A stretch of 64,000 bases of DNA from Bradyrhizobium ottawaense (GTDB taxonomy: Bacteria; Pseudomonadota; Alphaproteobacteria; Rhizobiales; Xanthobacteraceae), in the NCBI RefSeq assembly GCF_900099825.1, contig NZ_LT629693.1, positions 1,674,001-1,738,000 of the forward strand, read 5' to 3'. This document shows, piece after piece, positions 9,410-18,190 of the stretch; positions within the stretch are counted from its first letter, which is position 1; each line of letters starts with the position of its first letter. The notes below the pieces were generated by a model that saw only the letters and a list, made by a program, of their open reading frames with translations, did no database searches and had not been told where the DNA came from. The position numbers and the translations under genes are program-made.

Positions 9410-10417
9410 TCATGCGACCTTCATCGCCTTTGCCGGTTCGACGCCGTCGAGGAACCCGACCAGACGTTGGCGGATGATCTGCTCAGCCTCGGCCATGATG
9501 CGATCGATCAAATCCTTCACCGTCGGGATGTCGTGGATCAACCCGACCACCATGCCGCAGCTCCAGGCGCCGGCATCCATTTCGCCATCGAGCATCACCT
9601 TCGGATAAACGCCCGCGACCTGTTCGTGGATGTCAGCGATCTTCAGGCTCGCGCCCTTCTCGCGCTCGATCTCGAGGAGGTGGTCGACCCCTTTGTTCTT
9701 CAACACGCGCTCAGTGTTGCGTAGCGCACGCATGACCAGCACAGTGTCGAGTTCGCTGGCCTCGACCAGCGCCTTCTTCACATTGGGATGGACCGGCGCT
9801 TCCTTTGTGGCGATGAAGCGCGTGCCCATGTTCATGCCGGCAGCACCCATCGACAGCGCGGCGACCAGGCTGCGTGCATCCGCCATGCCGCCCGAGGCCA
9901 CGAACGGAATCTTCAGTTCATCCGCGGCGCGCGGCAGCAGGATCATGTTCGGGATGTCATCCTCGCCGGGATGGCCGCCGCACTCAAAGCCATCGACGCT
10001 AACGGCGTCGCAGCCAATCTTCTCGGCCTTCAGCGAATGCCGCACCGAGGTGCATTTATGGATCACCTTGATGCCGGCGGCCTTCAGCGCTGGCATGTAT
10101 TGTTCGGGGCTGCGGCCGGCGGTTTCCACGGCCTTCACGCCCCCCTCCTTGATCGCGGCGATGTATTCCGGATAGGGCGGCGCGGTAAAGCTCGGTAGGA
10201 AGGTCAGGTTCACGCCCAACGGCTTGTCGGTCATGTCGCGGCAGCGGGCGATTTCCTTGGCGAGCAGTTCGGGTGTCTTCTGGGTCAGACCGGTGATGAT
10301 GCCAAGGCCGCCGGCATTCGATACGGCTGCGGCCATCTCGGCGAAGCCGACATAATGCATGCCGCCCTGGATGATCGGGTGCTGGATGCCGAACAGTTCA
10401 GTGATTGCTGTCTTCAC
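9410..10417 (-). CDS. NAD(P)H-dependent flavin oxidoreductase / nitronate monooxygenase family
   Basis: A 335-residue FMN-dependent TIM-barrel protein of the NMO/2-nitropropane dioxygenase family. Recognisable segments are IQHPIIQGGM at the N terminus, GCDAVSVDGFECGGHPGE and ASGGMADARSL (FMN phosphate site). I choose the GTG at 10417, behind GGAG with a 7-nt spacer. The longer ATG frame would overlap the thiolase gene and lacks a ribosome site. It is 20 nt downstream of thiolase, in the core beta-oxidation operon. Members of this group also include enoyl reductases, which would fit here better than nitronate oxidation. Confidence 0.9.
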   Translation of the reverse strand: MKTAITELFGIQHPIIQGGMHYVGFAEMAAAVSNAGGLGIITGLTQKTPELLAKEIARCRDMTDKPLGVNLTFLPSFTAPPYPEYIAAIKEGGVKAVETAGRSPEQYMPALKAAGIKVIHKCTSVRHSLKAEKIGCDAVSVDGFECGGHPGEDDIPNMILLPRAADELKIPFVASGGMADARSLVAALSMGAAGMNMGTRFIATKEAPVHPNVKKALVEASELDTVLVMRALRNTERVLKNKGVDHLLEIEREKGASLKIADIHEQVAGVYPKVMLDGEMDAGAWSCGMVVGLIHDIPTVKDLIDRIMAEAEQIIRQRLVGFLDGVEPAKAMKVA

Positions 10418-10437
10418 GTGAAAACTCCATTTTCCGA

Positions 10438-11625
10438 TCAGTGGACGATTTCGAACAGACCCGCCGCGCCCATGCCGCCGCCGATGCACATGGTCACTAC
10501 GCCGTACTTTGCCTTGCGCCGCCGGCCCTCGATCAGGAGGTGGCCGGTCAGCCGCGCACCCGTCATGCCATAGGGGTGGCCGATTGCGATCGAGCCGCCA
10601 TTGACGTTGAGCTTTTCCGGGTCGATGCCGAGCTTGTCGCGGCAGTAGATCACCTGCACCGCATAGGCCTCGTTCAGCTCCCAGAGATCGATGTCGTCGA
10701 TCTTCAAGCCGTGCCGTTTCAGAAGCCGCGGGATCGCGACGACCGGGCCGACGCCCATCTCGTCCGGCTCAACGCCGGCGGCGACAAAGCCGCGGAAGAT
10801 GCCGAGCGGCTTCAGGCCCTTCTGCGCGGCGATCTTGTCGCTCATGATCACGCAGGCCGAGGCGCCGTCAGAGAGCTGGCTGGCGTTGCCGGCGCTGATG
10901 GTCTTGCCCTCGAACACCGGTTTGATTTTTGCAAGTCCTTCCGCCGTCGTATCAGGCCGCGGGCCTTCATCCTTTGCCAGGGTCACCTGCTGAAAGGTGA
11001 TCTCCTTGGTATCCTTGTTGACGACCGCCATCTTGGTCGTGATCGGCACGATCTCGTCGTTAAAGCGGCCGCCTTGCAGCGCGGCGCCGACGCGGCGCTG
11101 GCATTCGAGCGAATATTCGTCCTGCTGATCGCGGCCGATGTTGTAGCGCGACGCGACGACCTCGGCGGTCTCCAGCATCGACATGTACATTTCCGGCTTC
11201 ATCGCCATCAGCTCGTCATCGACCGCGTGGAAGCGGTTCATGTGCTCGTTCTGCACCAGGCTGATCGACTCGATCCCACCGCCGATCGCGACCTCGACGC
11301 CATCATGCATCACCGAGCGCGCAGCGACCGCGATCGCCTGCAGGCCGGAGGCGCATTGGCGATCGATCGTAGTGCCGGCGACCGTCACCGGCAGGCCTGC
11401 GCGGATCGCCCCCTTGCGAGCGACGTTCATCACCATGGTGCCCTGCTGCATGGCGCAGCCCATCACCACGTCCTCGACCTCGCCGGGCGCAATGCCAGCG
11501 CGCTTGACTGCCTCGGCGATCACGTGGCCGGCCAGGGTCGGGCCCTCGGTGTTGTTGAGCGCGCCGCGATAAGCCTTGCCGACGCCGGTGCGGGCGGTGG
11601 AAACGATAACTGCTTCTGTGGTCAT
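10438..11625 (-). CDS. Acetyl-CoA C-acetyltransferase (thiolase)
   Basis: A 395-residue thiolase catalysing the last step of beta-oxidation, cleavage of 3-ketoacyl-CoA by CoA. The nucleophilic Cys is in [10 protein letters not shown], the His in [16 protein letters not shown] and the second Cys in [11 protein letters not shown]. Length is normal for the family. ATG 11625 has AGAGG upstream. It lies 14 nt after one acyl-CoA dehydrogenase gene, part of the ligase/SDR/dehydrogenase/thiolase block. The order resembles pim-type operons for dicarboxylate degradation. Confidence 0.96.
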   Translation of the reverse strand: MTTEAVIVSTARTGVGKAYRGALNNTEGPTLAGHVIAEAVKRAGIAPGEVEDVVMGCAMQQGTMVMNVARKGAIRAGLPVTVAGTTIDRQCASGLQAIAVAARSVMHDGVEVAIGGGIESISLVQNEHMNRFHAVDDELMAMKPEMYMSMLETAEVVASRYNIGRDQQDEYSLECQRRVGAALQGGRFNDEIVPITTKMAVVNKDTKEITFQQVTLAKDEGPRPDTTAEGLAKIKPVFEGKTISAGNASQLSDGASACVIMSDKIAAQKGLKPLGIFRGFVAAGVEPDEMGVGPVVAIPRLLKRHGLKIDDIDLWELNEAYAVQVIYCRDKLGIDPEKLNVNGGSIAIGHPYGMTGARLTGHLLIEGRRRKAKYGVVTMCIGGGMGAAGLFEIVH

Positions 11626-11639
11626 GCTTGCCTCTCTGC

Positions 11640-12770
11640 CTAGGCGGCCGCGTCGAGCTGCGCGTAGCGCAACACGTGGAACGCGGGATCGCCGAACTGG
11701 ATGTTGATGGAAGAAATTCGCTTGAAGTAATGGCCGACATTCAACTCGTCGGTCATGCCCATGCCACCGTGAAGCTGCACCGCCTGGTCGGCAACGAACC
11801 TGCCGGCATAACCGATCTTCGACTTGGCGCCGGAAGCGAGCCGCGAGACACCGGCTTTGCCGGCGCTGAGGCTGAGACTGAGATGCTGCATCAACGAAAA
11901 CGCTTCCTGATGCGCGATGAACATATCGACCATCCGGTGTTGCAACACCTGGAAGGAGCCAATCGTCGCGCCGAACTGTTTTCGGGTCTTGGAGTATTCC
12001 AGCGTCGCGGCGTTCAACTCGGCGATCGCGCCGACCGCTTCCGCACAGAGCGCGCCGATGGCGCGGTCGCGGCAGGCTTCCAGCGCGCCCACGCCCTCGC
12101 CTTCGCTGCCGAGCAACTCTCCCCTGACGTCGCGCAGGCTGATTTCGGCGGCGCGGCGGCCGTCGATGGTCTTGAAGCTCTGCAGGTCGAGATTGGCGGC
12201 ACGGCGATCGACCACGAACAGACTGACGCCGCCACGATCATGGCGATGGCCGGAGGTGCGGGCAGAGACGATCAGATAATCCGCCCAAGGCGCGGCGATC
12301 ACGGCCGTCTTTTCGCCGCTCAGCAGATACTCCGTGCCGTCGCGGCGCGCCGTGGTCGAGACGCTGGCGAGGTCGAAGCGCGAACCCTTTTCAGTCCAGG
12401 CCAGCGCCCAGGTCGTCTGTCCCGCAATGATGTCGGAGATAAAGCGCTGCTTCTGTTCCTTGGAGCCGAGCTGTTCGATCAGGCCACCCGCAAGCACGAC
12501 CGTTTCGACAAACGGCTCGATCACGAGGTGACGGCCGAACTCCTGCATGATGATCATGGTCGATAGCGGCCCGCCGCCGAGACCGCCGACGTCTTCGGAG
12601 AACGATGCAGCGAACAGGCCGAGTTCGGCAAATGCCTGCCATTGCTTGCGGCTAAAGCCCTCTTCGCTCGCGACGATCTTGCGGCGCGCGTCGAAATCAT
12701 ACTGGTCGCGCAACAGCCGCTGGACGCTGGATCGCAGCAGTTCCTGTTCTTCCGTGAACTGGATATCCAT
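11640..12770 (-). CDS. Acyl-CoA dehydrogenase, small-subunit type
   Basis: A 376-residue FAD acyl-CoA dehydrogenase that removes two hydrogens to form 2-enoyl-CoA and passes electrons to ETF. FAD/substrate segments include [14 protein letters not shown] and, near the C terminus, [11 protein letters not shown]. It is immediately next to a second dehydrogenase (23-nt gap). Such pairs, for example PimC/PimD and the ChsE1/ChsE2 type, form heteromers in which the two chains contribute different active-site parts. It most resembles the PimD partner in size and position. The heteromer is inferred from the pairing. Confidence 0.93.
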   Translation of the reverse strand: MDIQFTEEQELLRSSVQRLLRDQYDFDARRKIVASEEGFSRKQWQAFAELGLFAASFSEDVGGLGGGPLSTMIIMQEFGRHLVIEPFVETVVLAGGLIEQLGSKEQKQRFISDIIAGQTTWALAWTEKGSRFDLASVSTTARRDGTEYLLSGEKTAVIAAPWADYLIVSARTSGHRHDRGGVSLFVVDRRAANLDLQSFKTIDGRRAAEISLRDVRGELLGSEGEGVGALEACRDRAIGALCAEAVGAIAELNAATLEYSKTRKQFGATIGSFQVLQHRMVDMFIAHQEAFSLMQHLSLSLSAGKAGVSRLASGAKSKIGYAGRFVADQAVQLHGGMGMTDELNVGHYFKRISSINIQFGDPAFHVLRYAQLDAAA

Positions 12771-12793
12771 CCGATTCCCCTGTTTGCCGATCC

Positions 12794-13975
12794 CTAGAGA
12801 CCGAGCACTGCTTTGGCGATGATGTTGCGTTGAATCTCGTTGGATCCGCCGTAGATGCTGAGCTTGCGTGAGTTCAGGTATTTCTCGGACGCGGTATGTC
12901 CGAAGTCCGGGCCGGGCATAAAATGATTGGCGCTGACCGGATGCTCACGGATCGCCAAGCCGTAGTTGCCGATCGCCCGATGGGTCAATTCGGTGATGTT
13001 CTGGAATATCTCGGTGCCGCGGATCTTGAACAGCGACGCCGCCGGTCCCGGATCGATGCCACGAGCCATCTGCGCCACGACGCGCAGTTCGGTCGCCTCC
13101 AGCGCCAGTACGTCGAGCTCGACATGTGCGATTTCCTTGAGGAATTCGAGGTGCGCCGGATCATCGGCCGGAATTTCGGCCTTCACGATCTTCTTCAACT
13201 TCTCGATGTACCGTGTCGAGCGGCCAATGCCGGCCATGCTGGTGCGCTCGTTGCCGAGCAGGAATTTGGCGTAGGTCCAGCCCTTGTTCTCCTCGCCGAT
13301 CAGGTTCTCGACGGGGACCCGGACGTTTTCGAGGAATACGTCGTTGACCTCGTGCGAACCGTCGATGGTGATGATCGGACGCACGGTAACGCCGGGCGAC
13401 TTCATGTCGATCAGGATGAACGAAATGCCGGATTGCGGCTTTGCGGTCGGATCGGTCCGGACCAGGCAGAAAATCCAGTCCGCGTGCTGGGCCAAGGTCG
13501 TCCAGGTCTTGTGGCCGTTGACGACATAGTTGTCGCCGTCACGCACCGCCTTGGTACGGACGGTGGCGAGATCAGAGCCCGATCCAGGTTCGGAATAGCC
13601 CTGGCACCACCAGTCCTCGCCCGACAGAATGCGGGGCAGAAACTTCTTTTTCTGCGCCTCATTGCCAAAGGTGTAGATGACGGGTCCGACCATGGTGACG
13701 CTAAAGGCCAGCGGCGGCATGGTGCCGGCACGGGTCGTCTCCTGTTCGAAGATGAAACGCCTGGTAATCGACCAGCCAGGTCCGCCGAACTCCTTGGGCC
13801 ACAGCGGTGCGATCCAGCCTTTCCTGTGCAGGATGCGATGCCACAACAACATCTGCTCCTTGCTCAAATCGGTCTCGGGATTGGCAACGCGCATCTCCGC
13901 CGGATAATTATCCGCGATGAAGGCGCGCACCTCATCGCGGAACGCGGCATCCTCGGGTGAAAGCGCGAGCTCCAT
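12794..13975 (-). CDS. Acyl-CoA dehydrogenase, large-subunit type
   Basis: A 393-residue acyl-CoA dehydrogenase. It has the FAD-binding motif CQGYSEPGSGSDLA and the C-terminal segment SIYGGSNEIQRNII. The position that is Glu in medium-chain enzymes (YEG) is Gly here (YGG). This fits the two-subunit subfamily and suggests the base comes from elsewhere in the chain or the partner. Length (393) and neighbours match pimeloyl-CoA dehydrogenase large subunits. It is followed by the small-type partner after 23 nt and preceded by an SDR after 12 nt. Confidence 0.93.
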   Translation of the reverse strand: MELALSPEDAAFRDEVRAFIADNYPAEMRVANPETDLSKEQMLLWHRILHRKGWIAPLWPKEFGGPGWSITRRFIFEQETTRAGTMPPLAFSVTMVGPVIYTFGNEAQKKKFLPRILSGEDWWCQGYSEPGSGSDLATVRTKAVRDGDNYVVNGHKTWTTLAQHADWIFCLVRTDPTAKPQSGISFILIDMKSPGVTVRPIITIDGSHEVNDVFLENVRVPVENLIGEENKGWTYAKFLLGNERTSMAGIGRSTRYIEKLKKIVKAEIPADDPAHLEFLKEIAHVELDVLALEATELRVVAQMARGIDPGPAASLFKIRGTEIFQNITELTHRAIGNYGLAIREHPVSANHFMPGPDFGHTASEKYLNSRKLSIYGGSNEIQRNIIAKAVLGL

Positions 13976-13987
13976 GGCAGATGCTCC

Positions 13988-14725
13988 CTACCACTTTTCG
14001 CCGAAGGGGCGGATTTCCAGCTCGAACGTCCAGGCACTCTTCGGCTGTTGATAGAGCTGCCAGTAGGACGCTGCGACCGACGACGGCGGCATCAGCAGGT
14101 CCGGATTGTCCAGCGCATCCGGCCCCAGCGCCTCGATCCGCCGCTGGCGTACCCATTCGGTGTCGACGCCGGAATCGATGATGAGATGGGCGACATGGAT
14201 ATTTTTCGGTCCCAACTCCCGCGCCATCGCCTGGGCCACGGCACGCAGGCCGAACTTGGCGCTGGCAAACGCGGCATAACCGGAGCCGCCGCGGAGCGAC
14301 GCGGTAGCGCCGGTGAAGAAGATGTTGCCCTCCCCGCGCGGCAGCATCAGCCGCGTCGCCTCGCGTCCCGCGAGGAAGCCGGAATAGCACGCCATCTCCC
14401 AGACCTTCCGGAACACCCGCTCGGTGGTGTCGAGAATCGGATAGTTGACGTTGGCGCCGATGTTGAAGATGCAGACCTCCAGCGGCGCGTGCTTGTCGGC
14501 GTCGTTGAGGAAGGAGACGATTTCCTCTTCCTTGCGCGCGTCGAGCGAACGGGCATGGATCTCGCCGCCCGCGGCCTCGATCTCCTTGACCAGCGGCGCG
14601 AGCTTGTCGCCGTTACGGCGGCCGGCAAAGATGGTGAAGCCTTCGGAGGCGAACTTCTTGGCAATCTCGCCACCGATAAAATCGCCAGCGCCGATTACCG
14701 CGACTGTTCTGTTTCTCTTCTGCAA
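13988..14725 (-). CDS. SDR family protein lacking the catalytic Tyr
   Basis: A 245-residue Rossmann-fold protein with the cofactor motif IGAGDFIGGE. At the active site the expected YxxxK reads FASAK, so Phe153 replaces Tyr and Lys157 is kept. Its C terminus, RPFGEKW, is shared with the SDR at 3241-3945. Translation starts at TTG (14725) behind GGAG with 7-nt spacing. Embedded between the ligase and dehydrogenase genes, it may be a 3-hydroxyacyl-CoA dehydrogenase substitute or a non-redox enzyme. No classical 3-hydroxyacyl-CoA dehydrogenase is encoded in this cluster, so one of these SDRs may fill that step. Confidence 0.88.
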   Translation of the reverse strand: MQKRNRTVAVIGAGDFIGGEIAKKFASEGFTIFAGRRNGDKLAPLVKEIEAAGGEIHARSLDARKEEEIVSFLNDADKHAPLEVCIFNIGANVNYPILDTTERVFRKVWEMACYSGFLAGREATRLMLPRGEGNIFFTGATASLRGGSGYAAFASAKFGLRAVAQAMARELGPKNIHVAHLIIDSGVDTEWVRQRRIEALGPDALDNPDLLMPPSSVAASYWQLYQQPKSAWTFELEIRPFGEKW

Positions 14726-14769
14726 GGGTCTTCTCCGAATTTGCTAGGGGTGAAGCGATCTCGCCCGCT

Positions 14770-16314
14770 TCATTTGCGCAGCGACTCCGCCAATTTGTGT
14801 TTCAGGAGCTTTCCCGTCGAAGTGGCGGGCAGCGCGTCCATCAGGATGATCTCGGATGGCCGCTTGTAGGAAGTGAGCTGCGGCGCGACATGAGCCATCA
14901 GGTCCTGCACGGTAGCCCCGGTTCCCTTCAGCAGCTGAACGAAGGCCACGATCTCTTCATTGCCCTCGACCGGCCGCCCGACCACGGCGCATTGCACCAC
15001 GTCGGAATGAGTGCTCAGCACCGCCTCGATCTCGGCCGGATAGACGTTGAAGCCGGAACGGATGATCATCTCCTTGGTGCGGCCGACGATGAACAATGCA
15101 TCGCCTTCGAAGCGCGCGAGGTCACCGGTGTTGAACCAGCCGTCCGGATCGATCGCTTTCGCCGTGAGATCGGGCGCGCGGTAATAGCCGCGCATCACGT
15201 TGGGCCCGCGGACATGCAATTCGCCGATCGCGCCGTTCGCCACGACGGCGCCGTCGTGCGCGACGACCCTGGCCTCGATGCCCGAAATCAGGGTACCGAC
15301 CGAATTGTCGCTGCGCGGCGCCTCCGGCCGAACGCTGGAAATCCCGGGCGAGCATTCGGTGATACCGAACGCGTTAAACAGGGGAAGTCCAAGTTCCTTC
15401 TCCACCCGCGCCTTGAGTTCGAGATCGAGCGGCGCCCCCGCGACGCCCATCAGCCGCAACGCGCCACGCTCCAGTTTGGGCAAGCCCGCCGTCTGTTTGT
15501 GTTCCAGCAGGCGCTGATAGGTGGCGGGCACGCCGTTGAGGATCGTGATGCCTTCCTCGGCCAGCGCCTTGGCGAGCCCGGCCGGACTATACTTGCTGAC
15601 CAGCCGGGTCACCGCGCCAACCATCAGCGTCATCGTCAGCAGCGAGATACCGACGATATGCGAGATCGGCAGCACGCAATACTGCACGTCCTCGGCCGTC
15701 ATGCTGCGTAAGGTCGCGGTACTCCTGGCCGAGAACAGCAGGTTCCGATGCGTGAGCATGACGCCCTTGGGCGTTCCGGTCGTGCCGGAGGTGTAGATCA
15801 GGACCGCGACCTGGCGGGCGCCATCGGCTTCGACCGGCTCGGGCTGCGTTACCTGGTTCAGCGCGGAAACGCCAATGCCGCGGAGCGCCCCGGTATCCTG
15901 CACCGGCGCGTTGCAGCGCGCCGCGTGCGCGGCCGCTTCTTCCGAAATGTCAGCCGTGAAGAGCATGCGCCTGGCGCCGCTGTGATCCCTGATCTGGTCG
16001 AGTTCGCGCGGCGACAGCCGCGGATTGGCGACAATCGCCCAGACATCGAGGCGGCTTGCGGCGAACAGCAGACAGGCGAGCGGAATCGAGTTCTCGCTGA
16101 CAAGCATCAGGCGATCGCCAGCGCGGATGCCGAGCGCCCGCAACGCATCCACCGTGCTCCCGACCATCCGATCGAGTTCGCGATAGGTCAGGCTGGCCTT
16201 GTCGTCGATCAGCGCCGTCCGGTCAGGTGAAGCAACGACATGGGAGTCCATCACCTCGTGGATACGGTGCGGCAGGGTATTCACGATCTCGGCTGCGGCC
16301 TGCTGCCAACTCAC
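14770..16314 (-). CDS. Long-chain fatty acid/aryl acid-CoA ligase
   Basis: A 514-residue adenylate-forming ligase. Motifs seen are IYTSGTTGTPKGVMLTHRN (P-loop), FGITECSPG, WFNTGDLA, GRTKEMIIRSGFNVYP and the catalytic Lys region ATSTGKLLK. A GTG at 16323 sits on top of the GGGAGG ribosome site. I therefore prefer the in-frame GTG at 16314 (spacing 8), though the TTG between them is possible. It probably supplies the CoA thioester for the dehydrogenase/thiolase genes that follow. This is the second ligase in the cluster, so two acids, or two stages of one pathway, are activated. Confidence 0.92.
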   Translation of the reverse strand: MSWQQAAAEIVNTLPHRIHEVMDSHVVASPDRTALIDDKASLTYRELDRMVGSTVDALRALGIRAGDRLMLVSENSIPLACLLFAASRLDVWAIVANPRLSPRELDQIRDHSGARRMLFTADISEEAAAHAARCNAPVQDTGALRGIGVSALNQVTQPEPVEADGARQVAVLIYTSGTTGTPKGVMLTHRNLLFSARSTATLRSMTAEDVQYCVLPISHIVGISLLTMTLMVGAVTRLVSKYSPAGLAKALAEEGITILNGVPATYQRLLEHKQTAGLPKLERGALRLMGVAGAPLDLELKARVEKELGLPLFNAFGITECSPGISSVRPEAPRSDNSVGTLISGIEARVVAHDGAVVANGAIGELHVRGPNVMRGYYRAPDLTAKAIDPDGWFNTGDLARFEGDALFIVGRTKEMIIRSGFNVYPAEIEAVLSTHSDVVQCAVVGRPVEGNEEIVAFVQLLKGTGATVQDLMAHVAPQLTSYKRPSEIILMDALPATSTGKLLKHKLAESLRK

Positions 16315-16378
16315 CAATAACACCTCCCGTTGCCAAGGCCCTTTCCGGGCCCGATTCGCTCAGGACCCTGAGGTATGT

Positions 16379-17017
16379 TCACGCGGTCTTGCGCTGCGTC
16401 GTGCCCAACTGTGCCAGGATTTGTTCCTCGACCTCGCGCAGACTGTCCTTGCCGAAATAGATCTCGTCACCGACGAAGAAGGTCGGCGAGCCGAACGTGC
16501 CCCGCGCCACCGCGCTGTTGGTATTCTCGATCAGCTTCTTTTTGACGTCGTCCTGCTGGGCACGGGCAATGATGCGATCGATGTCGAGCCCGGAAGCCAG
16601 GAATGCATCGCGGAATACCTGCGGGTCGTCCATCTTCTTGGGCTCCACCCACATGTGGTGATAGGCCGCGCGGAAATAGGGCTCAAACAGCCCCTCGAGA
16701 TCGGCTGCGACGACGCCGCGCATCAGCGTCAGGGTGTTCACGGGAAAGAACGGGTTCAGCTGGAATTTCGTGATGCTGTGGCGGCGCAGGAAGCGCTGGG
16801 TCTCGATCGCGTTGTATTCAGGCTTGTTCTTGATCCCGCGCAGCGACTCGGCGGGCGACATGTTGCCGGTCGCCTTGTAGACGCCGCCGAGCAATACCGG
16901 AACGTAGTCGAACTTGACGCCCGTACGCTGCTCGATCGCCGGCAGCGCCAATTCGGCAAGAAAGGCGTTGGGACTGCCGAAATCGAAGTGAAACTCGACT
17001 TTGAGCGGAGCAGCCAT
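16379..17017 (-). CDS. 2-hydroxychromene-2-carboxylate isomerase / DsbA-family protein
   Basis: A 212-residue thioredoxin-fold protein of the HCCA isomerase (GST kappa-like) group. The active site DFGSPNAF carries Ser where DsbA has its first Cys, as in glutathione-dependent isomerases. The cis-Pro segment is FGSPTFFVG. In naphthalene pathways such enzymes isomerise HCCA; here the substrate is unknown. It starts at ATG 17017 behind AAGGA and is the first gene of the leftward catabolic run. It is divergent from an HxlR regulator across a palindrome-rich gap. Confidence 0.9.
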   Translation of the reverse strand: MAAPLKVEFHFDFGSPNAFLAELALPAIEQRTGVKFDYVPVLLGGVYKATGNMSPAESLRGIKNKPEYNAIETQRFLRRHSITKFQLNPFFPVNTLTLMRGVVAADLEGLFEPYFRAAYHHMWVEPKKMDDPQVFRDAFLASGLDIDRIIARAQQDDVKKKLIENTNSAVARGTFGSPTFFVGDEIYFGKDSLREVEEQILAQLGTTQRKTA

Positions 17018-17083
17018 GGAACGCCCTTTCCTTCGACCAGCGGCGGTTGTTTGCCGCCCGATTGATTGTCCTGCAATCGATAG

Positions 17084-17100
17084 AGTTCTCTTTTAGAACT
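17084..17100. promoter_or_regulatory. Palindromic operator candidate 1 (HxlR intergenic region)
   Basis: AGTTCT-N5-AGAACT is a perfect 6-bp inverted repeat. It recurs almost unchanged at 17160-17176, with centres 76 bp apart. Both lie in the 195-bp divergent gap between the isomerase gene and the HxlR gene. It is the most likely binding site of the HxlR protein. Confidence 0.55.
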
Positions 17101-17105
17101 GTCAA

Positions 17106-17121
17106 CATGATGTTCATCATG
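17106..17121. promoter_or_regulatory. CATGATG-TT-CATCATG palindrome
   Basis: A perfect 7-bp inverted repeat with a 2-nt spacer, between the two AGTTCT palindromes. It could be a second operator, or a hairpin in the leader of the leftward transcript. Function unknown. Confidence 0.4.
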
Positions 17122-17159
17122 CAATTCGCTCAGCTACGGCATCCTATTGAAATGTCATG

Positions 17160-17176
17160 AGTTCTGATTTAGAATT
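17160..17176. promoter_or_regulatory. Palindromic operator candidate 2 (HxlR intergenic region)
   Basis: AGTTCT-N5-AGAATT is the second copy of the element at 17084-17100, with one mismatch in the right arm. It is 37 nt upstream of the HxlR start, a position suited to autoregulation. Confidence 0.5.
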
Positions 17177-17212
17177 TATTTGTATTGTCGTCGGAGATCG
17201 CTGGAGACGCTG

Positions 17213-17716
17213 ATGAAATGGGATGCCCTCGAAGAGGAGCCGTGCTCGCTGGCCCGCACCGTGGCGGTTATCGGTGACCGCTGGAGCCTGCTGATCCTGC
17301 GCGAATGCTTTCTTCGTATCCGCAGGTTCGACGAATTCCAGTCGTCGCTTGGGATTACCCGGCACCTGCTGGCCGACCGGCTGAAGAAACTCGTACGCTT
17401 CGGCGTGCTGCGCAAGATTCCCTATCAGGAAGCGCCCAAGCGCTACGAGTATATCCTGACGCAGAAGGGCCTCGACCTCTATCCGATCATCATGTCAATC
17501 GTGCACTGGGGCAACATCCACATGGTCGACTCGCGCGGACGGCCGCTGCTGCACGAGCACAAGAACTGCAAGAAGATGTTCGATCCCGTCATGGTCTGCT
17601 CGGAATGCGGTGAACCGCTGACCGCCAAGGCCGTTCATGTGCATCCGGGTCCCGGTGTGCGACGATCCTCGCCGGAGCGTGCCAAGGTCTCGAGCCGCGA
17701 TAGGACGTCAGGTTGA
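17213..17716 (+). CDS. HxlR family transcriptional regulator
   Basis: A 167-residue winged-helix regulator. The HxlR core is present: PCSLARTVAVIGDRWSLLIL near the N terminus, then FDEFQSSLGITRHLLADRLKKL and a wing (LTQKGLDLYPI). A C-terminal tail has three Cys (NCKKMF, MVCSECGE) that could bind metal or sense redox state. I place the start at ATG 17213 behind GGAG; an upstream TTG frame has no ribosome site. It is divergent from the catabolic run and probably controls it through the repeated palindromes. HxlR proteins typically sense aldehydes or electrophiles. Confidence 0.93.
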   Translation: MKWDALEEEPCSLARTVAVIGDRWSLLILRECFLRIRRFDEFQSSLGITRHLLADRLKKLVRFGVLRKIPYQEAPKRYEYILTQKGLDLYPIIMSIVHWGNIHMVDSRGRPLLHEHKNCKKMFDPVMVCSECGEPLTAKAVHVHPGPGVRRSSPERAKVSSRDRTSG

Positions 17717-18190
17717 GCATGAATTTAGTCAAGGTCGCGCTTTCGCGGACGTCCACCTGCTTCCAAGCTAAGGCTAGAAAGAGGTCGTCTAGCGCAACAA
17801 TGTCCATGGCCTAGATTCGCTGGTCGCAGTATTGCACTGAACCATCTGCGCTACCTTTCGGGGCGAGACAAACCGCCGGACCTGAAGAGTGCGATCTTCG
17901 CAGCATTGATGCTAGCCGAGTTAGCTATCGCACCGTTCGCGATTTTTCCGGCGCGCAAGGTTCGGCTTGGCGCCGCCAAACCCCGGTGTACAAGACGACT
18001 GGTCCCAGCCGAAATTGGCTCTAACACGAAGGTAACCTCACTACTGTCGATCGATGCTATCAGTATATCCAGCAACTGAAACCGATCGAGTCCCGAGCGT
18101 AGGCGCAACGCTTACTCGGCAACCGGCATGTTGCCAGCATCGGTTGCCAGCGGCAAAGCATCCCGTGACGCGTACGAACAATTCACTCCT
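17717..18190. other. Intergenic region without recognisable gene
   Basis: About 470 bp between the HxlR gene and the convergent RND permease gene. An 85-codon minus-strand frame (17851-18108) has no ribosome site and no recognisable composition. I see no clear terminator or RNA. Confidence 0.6.

Noticed and set aside
10405..11643. 412-codon plus-strand open frame
   Set aside because: Exact mirror of the thiolase gene; GC-rich antisense artefact.
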